A DNA stretch of 54,073 bases from assembly GCA_036340215.1 (NCBI GenBank), contig JAYYZF010000075.1, positions 1 to 54,073 on the forward strand, written 5' to 3'. The translations under genes were made by a program, and so were the position numbers. Positions 7,780 to 16,754 of the stretch are shown piece by piece. The notes beneath the pieces are model-generated. The model was not told the origin of the DNA, ran no database searches, and was given only the letters and a program-made list of their open reading frames with translations. Position 1 is the first letter of the stretch. Every line of letters begins with the position of its first letter. The DNA comes from JABJPE01 sp036340215 (GTDB lineage Bacteria; Pseudomonadota; Gammaproteobacteria; Comchoanobacterales; Comchoanobacteraceae).

Positions 7780-9294
7780 TCATATTCTAGTTATTGGTCT
7801 TACAGAAAGAGTACAATCTTTAATGCCACGAGTTACGGTATTTATTTTTGCCAAAAGTTTTTCCTTATCAGTTTCATTGCTTTCTTGATTAGCAATAATT
7901 GCCAGCGCTAACAATCTGTAATACTGATCACCACTTGTTGTGTGATGATTAGACTTTATATTCTTTAGCATGCCTTTCAGAGTTTTATTAGAGCTATTTT
8001 TTTTTATTAAAAGATCTAGAGTTTCAGTAAAATTTTTTGTAATTTCTTGCTTTAAGTCTACAGCGTCATGATCTTGCTGTTGTTTTGCAGAGAACAGTTC
8101 TGTTGCCTTATCGCAAATTTCTTTTTCTATTTTGTCATATGATTCATTTTTTATTAGAAAATTATCGTTAGATTCTATAAGGCTCTTTAAATATTTTATT
8201 TTATAAAGTTCAACTTCAGTATCAGGGTCATGCTCAGTCCCTCCAGTCATTACAAACAAGCCATTAACTCTTGGGTATGTTTTTTGATGCCCTGTAGTAT
8301 TATTTAAATGAAGAGAACTAGCTGCACTACTTTTTTGAGCTACTTTGTTAGAAGTATTTGTTTTGTGTTTAAGTTCTTTATCTCTAGAGTTTGCAAAGTC
8401 TTTTGTTATTTTGCCAATTATTTCATTGCTCAATTGAGCTTTTGGTGAATTAATATATAGTGTTGCTCCTAGAGATGTTAAAACACAACTCATGAAAATA
8501 CCGAGAGACAACAGTAACGTGCCAGGATTAGAGGCAATAAGGGCTACAACTACTGAAATACCAACAACTACAAAAGCAATGCCTAGAAGATTTTTCATCG
8601 ATAAAGATTGTTGTTTGCGAATTTTTTTTGCAACTTCGTTGTATGAATTTAATAACTCTTGATATTCATTATTATCTTTATGTTTTTTCAAGAGATTTAT
8701 ATTGTGATAGAGTAACTCACTAGGCCAGTTTTTAGTGTCGTTAGATAGTTCAAATCCTAAAATTTCAGCTAAACTTTTTTTATCACTATTTGCAAGAAGG
8801 AGGAATAATTTGTCCTCAATGCTCATATAAGACGAGGGGCTAGCAATAAGCTTATCTATAAATAAAATAAGCTCGATCTCGCTTAATTCTTTGGTATTTT
8901 TTTGAGGGCTAGTTAGATTTATCTCATTAGTAGTTTTTATTATAGCTTTTTCTGCATTATTAAGAGGAGTGTTAGGATTTTCTCTCAACTTCTCCATGAC
9001 GACATTGAATAAACCCTCAATTCTATCATCACCTTTAACTTGTGCCATTGATAGCTTTTCTATAGCAGTTTTCCAGGCAGGATCTTCACAAAATTCGTGG
9101 CTATGTAGGAGAAAATCATATACCAATTTTTTACTGCTCAAGATATTGTTTTTCTCTTCATCTGGTTTAGATTCTATGACTTTAATTACAGCCTGATATG
9201 CTTCTTTTTCAGATTTATCTCCAGAATTAATGTATCTATCTAGTAGGCGATATATCTCTGGTATTTCAAGTTTTACTTCTGATTCTTCTTTCAT
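7780..9294 (-). CDS. Membrane-hairpin protein of unknown function, upstream partner
   Basis: A 504-residue protein of unknown function and first gene of a two-gene operon. Residues 1-230 are hydrophilic and predicted helical, two membrane segments follow at about 236-254 and 258-279 with a short loop (SNPGT), and the C-terminal 220 residues are hydrophilic, Lys/Asn/Ser-rich. There are no catalytic motifs. Its architecture parallels the protein at 6586 and those at 21407, 47902 and 48922. A plausible -10 lies in the AT-rich stretch 9310-9340, but the ribosome site is weak. Confidence 0.7.
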   Translation of the reverse strand: MKEESEVKLEIPEIYRLLDRYINSGDKSEKEAYQAVIKVIESKPDEEKNNILSSKKLVYDFLLHSHEFCEDPAWKTAIEKLSMAQVKGDDRIEGLFNVVMEKLRENPNTPLNNAEKAIIKTTNEINLTSPQKNTKELSEIELILFIDKLIASPSSYMSIEDKLFLLLANSDKKSLAEILGFELSNDTKNWPSELLYHNINLLKKHKDNNEYQELLNSYNEVAKKIRKQQSLSMKNLLGIAFVVVGISVVVALIASNPGTLLLSLGIFMSCVLTSLGATLYINSPKAQLSNEIIGKITKDFANSRDKELKHKTNTSNKVAQKSSAASSLHLNNTTGHQKTYPRVNGLFVMTGGTEHDPDTEVELYKIKYLKSLIESNDNFLIKNESYDKIEKEICDKATELFSAKQQQDHDAVDLKQEITKNFTETLDLLIKKNSSNKTLKGMLKNIKSNHHTTSGDQYYRLLALAIIANQESNETDKEKLLAKINTVTRGIKDCTLSVRPITRI

Positions 9295-9534
9295 ATTTTT
9301 ACCAAATTATTCTCATATATTTTATATAGCACATTTCCACAATAAATGCCTATTATCGTTGATTTAATTGCTTTTTTATTAATTGTTAATTGAAGTTTGT
9401 TTTGTTGAATGTTTTTTAAGTGTTTGTTACAAAACCGTTTTTAACGGTATTGCTATAAATCGCCATTTTTTTTTTGTTTAATTTTCCCATTTGAATTATG
9501 ATATAGGATATATGTTTTAACCATGGAGAAAGCG

Positions 9535-12500
9535 GTGAATAGCTTAGGTTTAAAAAGGCAAGCAATTATCGAGCATTTATTAAAATATGCTAGTACAAAA
9601 ATAAATAAATCTAAGGACAAAGATTTTTTAATATTTCTTCAAGAATATTACAGCAATTTTTATCTTGCTGATATAACTGATAAGTCAAATGAATATTTAT
9701 TTGGGGCTGCTCTTTCGCATTGGAGACTAGCCCAAAAAAGGCAGCCTGGCGAAAAAAAAGTAAATATATTTAACCCGACTATTGCGCATTCAGGGTGGAA
9801 TTCTCTACATACAGTAATCAACGTTGTAATTGATGATCTACCTTTTTTAGTTGATTCTATTAAAATGGAGCTCAGCCGATTAGGTTGTAGTTTGCACTCT
9901 GTTGCTAATCTTGGTGGTTTCAAAGTAGATCGAGATTCTAATGGCGTAATTAGAAAAGTTAATGGTAAGTATGGTAATAAAGAAGCCTATCTTGTTTTTT
10001 TTGTAGGTAAGCTTGCTGAGGATGATGAAATAGCACATGTTAAAGCAGCTATAGATGCTATCATAAACGATGTTGAAATATGTGTAGAAGATTGGGGCAA
10101 AATGAAGCAATGTATGCAGGATTCAATTGACGAAATCAGCAAGCTCGGCATAGGTTTTGATAATGATGATGTAAATGAGACTAAACACTTTCTGGAATGG
10201 TTGTTAGAATATTTTACCTTCATGGGGTCTCGTGAGTACGATTCAAAAGGTATAGGAGCCAAAAAAGGCTTATATCTGGTGAAAAAATCAGGCTTAGGTG
10301 TTTTGCGTGATGACTCAAATAGCAAGGTGACCCGTCTCTACTCTGAGTTGCCGCCTGATACTAGAAAGTTAGCACTATCAAAACAAATATTAATGATCTC
10401 CAAGACAAATACCCAGTCTACCATCCATCACCCAGCATATACGGACGTGATTGGTATCAAGCGTTTCAATAAGCTTGGTAAAGTTATTGGTGAAAAACGT
10501 TTTATTGGTCTTTTTACTTCAGATGCATACGATAGTGACCCAAGTAGAATTCCAATTCTACGTAAAAAAGTAAAGGAAGTTATAGTACGCTCTGGTCTTG
10601 AACATAATTTACATTCAAACAAGAGGCTTCTCCACATACTAAAGAATTTACCACGTGATGAGTTATTGCAAATATCACCGGATGATTTGTGTGCAATGAC
10701 TTTAGGAATTCTAGAGGTACTTGATAAAAAGAAAATAAAAATGTTCGCGCGTAGAGATATTTTCAACAGGTTTATTTCTTGTCTAATATACATTCCTCGT
10801 GATAATTTCAATACTGAATTAAGGCTGCAAATACAAGATATTTTACTTGAAGAGTTTAATGGTCTCGAAGCAGTAGCTACACCATCATTCTCTGAATCTG
10901 CTTTAGCTAGGGTGCATTACATAATAAGAATTGATCAAAAGAACATTAAAGAGTTTGATTATGAAGAAGTTGAGAAGGCTGTTACTAATGTAGCAAGGTC
11001 ATGGGAAGATGAATTTTGTGAAACCTTGTTAGATAAATATGGTGAGCAGCAGGGTGTAAAGTTGTTTAATTCCTATTCACGTGCAGTTGGTGCCGGTTAC
11101 AAAGACACTTATTCTCCTCAAATTGCTGCTTCTGATGTTGACTTTATTAAAAACTTATCGCAGACAAACGACTTAGAAATCTGTGTTTATAGGCCCGCTT
11201 TAGTCACTCCAAACTGTTTGGCTATAAAGATCTTTCAAATAAACGAGCCTATAGCACTCAGTGAAGCCATTAAAATACTTGAAAATATGAATCTCAAGGT
11301 AATTACTGAGAAGTCTTTTTTCTTGAGATCTAGTAACTCTAGTCATATATGGGTGAGTGATTTTGAAATGAAGTATGTTGGTGATCAAGATATAAATATT
11401 GATACACTTGGTTCTGATTTCGAAGAGAGTTTTCGTAAGATATGGCATGCTGAAGCCGAAAACGATAAGTTTAATGCCCTTATTATCGAAGCTAATTTGT
11501 GTTGGTATAATGTGGAGCTTCTTCGAGCTTATTCTAGATATTTTCGCCAAATAGGTTTTAATTTTAGTGAAAATTATATTCAGGAATCACTTTCCAAGAA
11601 CTCTGAAGTTACAAAAAAATTACTACAGTTATTCGATGCTCGCTTTAATCCAAATCAAATAGGATTGTCTAAAAGTGAGTCTCAGCAAATTAATCAAGAT
11701 TTACTTGATCTACTTGAGAAAGTTAATTGTATTGATGACGATAGGATTTGTCGTAAATATCTTGAAGCTATTTTAGCCACAGACAGAACAAACTATTTTC
11801 AGCTTAATGAGAATAATGAAAGGAAGTCATATTTGTCCTTGAAAATAGCTCCTCATCGTATCAATGATATGCCATTACCAAAGCCTAAGCATGATACTTT
11901 TGTGTATTCGCATCGCTTTGAAGGATCCCACTTAAGATTTGACAGTGTGGCTCGTGGCGGTATTAGATGGTCTGATAGGCAAGAGGATTATAGAACAGAG
12001 GTTTTGGGTTTAATGAAGGCCCAACAGGTAAAGAACTCTGTAATTGTGCCATCTGGTGCTAAGGGAGTTTTTGTGCCAAAGTGTATATCTTCAGATTTTA
12101 GTAGAGATCAAGCAAATGATGAGGCTATTAAATGTTATAAAGGCTTTATTTCTGGTTTGCTTGATATAACAGATAATTTTCACCATGGGGACATTGTAAA
12201 ACCAAAAAATACCGTTTGTCATGATGAAGATGATTTATACCTCGTAGTTGCTGCTGACAAAGGGACTGCAACTTTTTCTGATATTGCAAATGAGATCTCT
12301 AGTAGTTATGACTACTGGTTGAGGGATGCTTTTGCCTCAGGTGGTTCGGTTGGTTATGATCATAAGAAGATGGGTATTACAGCAAAGGGAGCTTGGGAAT
12401 CTGTCAAAAGACACTTCATAGAGTCTGACAAGGATATCAATAAACCTTTCACTGTAGTTGGTATTGGAGATATGTCTGGTGATGTGTTTGGGAATGGGAT

Positions 12501-14361
12501 GCTCTTATCTAATAAAATAAAGCTTTTAGCTGCTTTCAATCATAAGCATATTTTCCTTGATCCAAATCCCAAGCCTGCTAAAAGCTTTTTTGAAAGAAAA
12601 AGATTGTTTGATATTCCAGCTTCACAATGGACTGACTACAATACAAAATTAATATCAAAAGGGGGCGGGGTTTACGATAGGTCTGCAAAATATATTAAAA
12701 TAACGAATGAAGTTGCAGAGGCTTTTGATATCAGAGTGGAGAGATTGTCTCCTGATGATATGATTAAAGAAATTTTAAAAGCCGATGTTGATTTACTTTG
12801 GAACGGTGGCATCGGAACTTATGTGAAGTCAGTCACAGAAACTAATTTAGATGTGCGTGATAGAAGTAATGATCCCCTTCGTATCAATGCTTGCGAGCTG
12901 AGAGCTAAAGTTGTTGGTGAGGGCGGTAATTTAGGATTAACACAGCTTGGTAGAATTGAATTTGAACTTGCTGGTGGAAGGGTTAATACAGATTTCATTG
13001 ATAATTCAGCCGGAGTAAATTGCTCGGATCACGAGGTAAATATTAAGATATTGCTGAATCAAATGGTCGATTCTGGTGATATGACCGTCAAGTATCGAAA
13101 TAAGTTACTTGAAGACATGACTGATGAAGTTTCTAAGATTGTCTTAAACGATAGTTTCAAACAGAATATAGCGATAAGTTTGTCAATCTATCAATTGCCG
13201 TCTTACGTTAACCAATTCGATAGGTTTCTAAGTTATCATTCTGAAAAAGGTAATATAAATCTTGAGCTTGAATTTTTGCCTGATGAAAGTGATCTAAGGA
13301 AAAGGCGTACAACTGGTAAGTCATTGACTAGACCTGAAATAGCTGTTTTATTTTCTTACAGTAAGATAATAATGCGAAAGCAGTTACTAGAATATGATTT
13401 TATGGAAGATGATACGATTCTAGATTTTATGAAAAATTCATTCCCATCAAAACTTGTGCGTAAATACAATAAACAGCTAAAATCACACTATCTTTGCAAA
13501 GAGATAACTGCAACTGCAATGTGTAATCAGTTTGTACTGGAGATGGGAATAACTTTTATTCAGCAGCTTTATGACGAGCTTAGCGCAGATACTTATTCAA
13601 TTATAAAGAGTTATATAATAGCAAGAAATATTTTAGATGTTGAATCATTGCTATCTGAGATAGACGCTAATTACCACAGTATTCCTGCTTATAAATATCT
13701 TGATATACTTGTACTGATAAGAATTACACTCAGAAGAGTTACTCGTTGGCTTCTGAGAAATAAAAGAAATCTATCCATAAGTGAAGCGATTAATCTTTAT
13801 AAGTCTGATGCAGAGTACATCATGAATAATATTCCAATGATTATAGATGGAGATCAGAAGAAAGATTATAATAGAACTAGGAAGAAGTTGCTTGGACTCA
13901 ATTTTAATACAAATCTAGCTACAAAAATAGCTACTTTTGAAATTGCATCGCCACTATTAAACATCATCGAAGCTGCAAAGCAAGATACTCATGATCTTTT
14001 ATTATTTTCAACTATTTATTTTAAGCTCTCAAACAAGCTTGGTATAAATTGGTTGAGAACCAGGATAAACGGATACGAGGTTAAATCACGTTGGGATGTT
14101 GTTGCAAGGGTAAGTGCTCAGTCTGAACTAGATAGGCATCAGAGATCAATAGCTTGCGCCATCATGGTCTTTAGTGAGGAGCGCGGAAAGCCTGAGGCTT
14201 CTGCTGAAAGTCAAATAAATATTTGGTTAAAGAAGTACAATGACAAAGTTGATCGTTGGATGGCAAATTTAGCGGAAATACACTCTGTGAAGGAATTAGA
14301 TTTTGCAATAGTTTCTGTTATAATAAAAGAGTTTTTTGATTTGGCCTACTTAGTAGATTAG
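9535..14361 (+). CDS. gdhB: NAD-specific glutamate dehydrogenase, large type
   Basis: About 1,608 residues, the length of the giant bacterial NAD-glutamate dehydrogenase (GDH-180 class) that deaminates glutamate to 2-oxoglutarate. N-terminal ACT-like regulatory regions precede the catalytic core, which carries VARGGIRWSDR, PSGAKGVFVPK, DKGTATFSDIAN, GSVGYDHKKMGITAKGAWE, GIGDMSGDVFGNGML and GEGGNLGLTQLGRIE; the C-terminal helical part is complete. Start choice: the ATG at 9523 has no ribosome site at normal distance, whereas the in-frame GTG at 9535 has GGAG six bases before it (that GGAG overlaps the ATG itself), so I prefer 9535. It feeds amino-acid carbon into the TCA cycle and fits the nearby malic enzyme. 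A small hydrolase-like gene follows 15 bases later. Confidence 0.95.
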   Translation: MNSLGLKRQAIIEHLLKYASTKINKSKDKDFLIFLQEYYSNFYLADITDKSNEYLFGAALSHWRLAQKRQPGEKKVNIFNPTIAHSGWNSLHTVINVVIDDLPFLVDSIKMELSRLGCSLHSVANLGGFKVDRDSNGVIRKVNGKYGNKEAYLVFFVGKLAEDDEIAHVKAAIDAIINDVEICVEDWGKMKQCMQDSIDEISKLGIGFDNDDVNETKHFLEWLLEYFTFMGSREYDSKGIGAKKGLYLVKKSGLGVLRDDSNSKVTRLYSELPPDTRKLALSKQILMISKTNTQSTIHHPAYTDVIGIKRFNKLGKVIGEKRFIGLFTSDAYDSDPSRIPILRKKVKEVIVRSGLEHNLHSNKRLLHILKNLPRDELLQISPDDLCAMTLGILEVLDKKKIKMFARRDIFNRFISCLIYIPRDNFNTELRLQIQDILLEEFNGLEAVATPSFSESALARVHYIIRIDQKNIKEFDYEEVEKAVTNVARSWEDEFCETLLDKYGEQQGVKLFNSYSRAVGAGYKDTYSPQIAASDVDFIKNLSQTNDLEICVYRPALVTPNCLAIKIFQINEPIALSEAIKILENMNLKVITEKSFFLRSSNSSHIWVSDFEMKYVGDQDINIDTLGSDFEESFRKIWHAEAENDKFNALIIEANLCWYNVELLRAYSRYFRQIGFNFSENYIQESLSKNSEVTKKLLQLFDARFNPNQIGLSKSESQQINQDLLDLLEKVNCIDDDRICRKYLEAILATDRTNYFQLNENNERKSYLSLKIAPHRINDMPLPKPKHDTFVYSHRFEGSHLRFDSVARGGIRWSDRQEDYRTEVLGLMKAQQVKNSVIVPSGAKGVFVPKCISSDFSRDQANDEAIKCYKGFISGLLDITDNFHHGDIVKPKNTVCHDEDDLYLVVAADKGTATFSDIANEISSSYDYWLRDAFASGGSVGYDHKKMGITAKGAWESVKRHFIESDKDINKPFTVVGIGDMSGDVFGNGMLLSNKIKLLAAFNHKHIFLDPNPKPAKSFFERKRLFDIPASQWTDYNTKLISKGGGVYDRSAKYIKITNEVAEAFDIRVERLSPDDMIKEILKADVDLLWNGGIGTYVKSVTETNLDVRDRSNDPLRINACELRAKVVGEGGNLGLTQLGRIEFELAGGRVNTDFIDNSAGVNCSDHEVNIKILLNQMVDSGDMTVKYRNKLLEDMTDEVSKIVLNDSFKQNIAISLSIYQLPSYVNQFDRFLSYHSEKGNINLELEFLPDESDLRKRRTTGKSLTRPEIAVLFSYSKIIMRKQLLEYDFMEDDTILDFMKNSFPSKLVRKYNKQLKSHYLCKEITATAMCNQFVLEMGITFIQQLYDELSADTYSIIKSYIIARNILDVESLLSEIDANYHSIPAYKYLDILVLIRITLRRVTRWLLRNKRNLSISEAINLYKSDAEYIMNNIPMIIDGDQKKDYNRTRKKLLGLNFNTNLATKIATFEIASPLLNIIEAAKQDTHDLLLFSTIYFKLSNKLGINWLRTRINGYEVKSRWDVVARVSAQSELDRHQRSIACAIMVFSEERGKPEASAESQINIWLKKYNDKVDRWMANLAEIHSVKELDFAIVSVIIKEFFDLAYLVD

Positions 14362-14376
14362 AACTTGGGGTTATAT

Positions 14377-15276
14377 ATGGAACAAATTAATTGTCCACCA
14401 GAGCATATTGATAGTAAAGAAAAAATAAGCAATAACTATATTGAAGTATATGGTTCTAATATACATTATATTGAGGCTGGTAGTGGTGATCCAATAGTAT
14501 TTTTGCACGGTATGCCTACATCATCTTTTATTTGGCGTAAAGTGATGCAGAAAACTGCAAAGTATTGTCACTGCTATGCTCCAGATTTAATTGGTATGGG
14601 GAAATCAGATAAGCCAGAAATTTCCTACACAATTGACGACCATATTAATTATATTCATACTTTTATTGGGAAGTTAAATCTAAAGAATATAACATTGGTT
14701 ATGCATGCTTGGGGATCCATAATTGGTTTTGAGTATGCAAGGCTTCATCCTGAAAATGTCAAAGGATTAGCATTTTATGAGGCACATATTAAAACTTTTA
14801 AATCGGAGGAGGATACAGCTCTACCTGTTGCTGAGTTTGTGTCAATGCTTAAGTATCATGATGATGTATATAAAAAGGTTATTGATGATAATTTCCTTTT
14901 GAAAAACTTTTTACATGCGGGCATGATGCACTCTCTAACAAATAGTGAACTTGCAGCTTATACAGATCCATTTAAGAATAAAAAAGATAGGTTAGTATTA
15001 CTACAGTATATAAACGAATTGCCTTTTGGGAAAAAGCCAAATCGTGTAAGTGATATCATTGATTCATATTCAAGCTTTCTTCAGGACTCAAAAATTCCAA
15101 AATTATTAATGTATGCTATTCCTGGCTTCACTACTTCAATAAGCGCTATTGGTTGGGCGAAACAAAATATGCCAAACCTAACTATATCTGAACTTGGAGA
15201 TGGTTTGCACTTTGTGCAGGAAACAAATTCTTCAAGGTTCTCTGAGAAGCTTAATGAGTGGTACACCGATATTTAG
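14377..15276 (+). CDS. Haloalkane dehalogenase-like alpha/beta hydrolase lacking the nucleophile
   Basis: A 299-residue alpha/beta-hydrolase with the haloalkane dehalogenase pattern: HGMPTSSFIWR (44-54), PDLIGMGKSDKP, MHAWGS (109-114), an acidic residue in GLAFYE, and the catalytic His in GLHFVQE. In dehalogenases the nucleophile is the Asp of HDWG and a halide-binding Asn sits in HGNPTSS. Here these are Ala111 (codon GCT, 14707-14709) and Met46, while the Glu acid and His remain. As read, dehalogenation through a covalent ester is impossible, so the protein either has another role or is a recently inactivated enzyme; the frame is otherwise intact. Start: ATG 14377, six bases after a GGGG ribosome site. 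It is probably co-transcribed with gdhB. Confidence 0.85.
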   Translation: MEQINCPPEHIDSKEKISNNYIEVYGSNIHYIEAGSGDPIVFLHGMPTSSFIWRKVMQKTAKYCHCYAPDLIGMGKSDKPEISYTIDDHINYIHTFIGKLNLKNITLVMHAWGSIIGFEYARLHPENVKGLAFYEAHIKTFKSEEDTALPVAEFVSMLKYHDDVYKKVIDDNFLLKNFLHAGMMHSLTNSELAAYTDPFKNKKDRLVLLQYINELPFGKKPNRVSDIIDSYSSFLQDSKIPKLLMYAIPGFTTSISAIGWAKQNMPNLTISELGDGLHFVQETNSSRFSEKLNEWYTDI

Positions 15277-15509
15277 TTGAGAAAAATGAATAATATTATT
15301 TCTCCATCTTATTTCCTGATGTTCATGAATATTTACTTACCTACAACAGTTGTTGTGTTTTGCGGTTTTATTTTAAGTATTAAGTTAGATGTGTTTAATA
15401 GTTTTCTAAGTTTTGATCTATTAAAATATTCAACTAATTCAAACAATAAGCATAAGCTATGTCACTATAATATAATGAACTATTTTGCTTTGCTTATCAG
15501 GACTGTAAA
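15277..15509. other. Intergenic region before the recombinase gene
   Basis: 233 bases with no gene I can support. An 80-codon frame starting from a TTG at 15277 crosses most of it, but it has no ribosome site, no recognisable product and AT-rich random-looking composition. AGGA at 15499-15502 is the ribosome site of the recombinase. No tRNA or attachment site is evident. Confidence 0.5.
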
Positions 15510-16754
15510 ATGGCAATAGTTTTTCATCCATTGTTTGCTAATATTGGGCAACAGCAAGAAGTGCGCTCACTTGTTCTTTCGTATATATTACAGCACTCTA
15601 ATTTAGATGTTGAGCAAGAGTATTGCCATGCCGAAGCTTTTTTACAAAGTTATTCTGCCTCGCCTGATACTTTTAAGTCATACAGGCGTGAAATTGAACG
15701 CTTATTACAATGGTGCTGGTTTACAGCTAAAATTAAGTTATTAGATGTAGATAGAGAGCTATTTGAAGAATATTTAACTTATGCATTTTCTCCACCATCT
15801 AATATGATTGCAAGTAAGTCTGCTCCACGGTTTATCAAAAAAGATAATATTTATGTGGCAAACTCAGAATGGCGACCTTATTTAAATCGTGTCTCGAAAG
15901 CGCAGAAATCACTTAAATTAAATACTGAAACCAAAGCTTATCTAATGTCAACAAATGCACGAAAAGCTTTATTTGCTGGAGTGAGCACATTTTGTACTTA
16001 CTTATTGCAAGAAAATTATTTGCTCAGAAATCCTGTAGCATTACTACGACAAAAATCACGTTACATAGTAAAAACTCAGACTGCAAATATCACCAGAAAA
16101 TTAACAGATCTCCAATGGCATTATGTTATAAAGGTTATTGAGGAGAAAACTAAAGTCGATATTAAGTATGAGAGGCATCTATTTATTATAAGTGTATTTT
16201 ATATGTTAGGTCTGCGTATATCTGAAATTGCTATCAGTAGCTTACATAACCCAGTTATGGGAGACTTCTACAGAGATAAGGATGGTTTGTGGTGGCTAAA
16301 AGTCATTGGTAAAGGAAATAAATCTAGAGAAATAGCTGTGCCTAATGAAATGTTAAATTGCTTGAAGAGATATAGAGCATACTTAGGTCTTACACCACTT
16401 CCTTTAAGAGATGAACAAACCCCAATTCTTCATAATTATAAAAACAAAGGAGGTTTAAGTATTCGTCAGGTTAGGACGTTAGTCCAAGAATGTTTTGATT
16501 TTGCATCCACTTCATTGCAAAGGGATAATCTAATTGATGAAGCTCAGGATTTAATGTCAGCTACCGTGCACTGGTTGAGACATACATCGATCTCAGCTGA
16601 TGTTAAACATCGCCCAAGAGATCACGTCAGGGATGATGCAGGCCACGAAAGTATAAGTACAACAGATAGATATATAGATATAGATAAAATGGATAGACAT
16701 AAATCAGCTCAGGATAAAAAATTATATCCTGAGTTAGAGCGGGTGGAGAATTGA
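15510..16754 (+). CDS. Tyrosine recombinase / site-specific integrase
   Basis: A 414-residue recombinase with the full catalytic set: Arg236 (MLGLRISEI), Lys268 (VIGKGNKSRE), His354 and Arg357 (HWLRHT), His379 (GHESIS) and nucleophile Tyr388 (TDRYID). The N-terminal SAM-like core-binding domain occupies about residues 30-190. It should cut and rejoin DNA through a 3'-phosphotyrosine. It is longer than XerC/XerD (about 300 residues) and has a distinct N-terminal extension, so it is not plainly either of them. There is no phage or transposon gene nearby, and the malic enzyme ATG follows its stop with no gap, so it looks like a resident chromosomal gene rather than part of an active element. Target site unknown. 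Confidence 0.85.
   Translation: MAIVFHPLFANIGQQQEVRSLVLSYILQHSNLDVEQEYCHAEAFLQSYSASPDTFKSYRREIERLLQWCWFTAKIKLLDVDRELFEEYLTYAFSPPSNMIASKSAPRFIKKDNIYVANSEWRPYLNRVSKAQKSLKLNTETKAYLMSTNARKALFAGVSTFCTYLLQENYLLRNPVALLRQKSRYIVKTQTANITRKLTDLQWHYVIKVIEEKTKVDIKYERHLFIISVFYMLGLRISEIAISSLHNPVMGDFYRDKDGLWWLKVIGKGNKSREIAVPNEMLNCLKRYRAYLGLTPLPLRDEQTPILHNYKNKGGLSIRQVRTLVQECFDFASTSLQRDNLIDEAQDLMSATVHWLRHTSISADVKHRPRDHVRDDAGHESISTTDRYIDIDKMDRHKSAQDKKLYPELERVEN

Noticed and set aside
9523..9534. ATG at 9523 as the gdhB start
   Set aside because: No ribosome site at a normal distance, while the GTG at 9535 has GGAG six bases upstream; the difference is four residues.
15279..15304. Inverted repeat GAGAAA ... TTTCTC after the dehalogenase-like gene
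   Set aside because: Only six pairs with mismatches inside and no T-run; not a credible terminator.
15277..15519. 80-codon frame before the recombinase
   Set aside because: TTG start without ribosome site, composition like intergenic DNA, and it runs into the recombinase start; treated as non-coding.
15510..16754. Idea that the recombinase marks a prophage or genomic island
   Set aside because: Neighbours are core metabolic genes on both sides, with no tRNA, direct repeats, phage genes or change in base composition visible.
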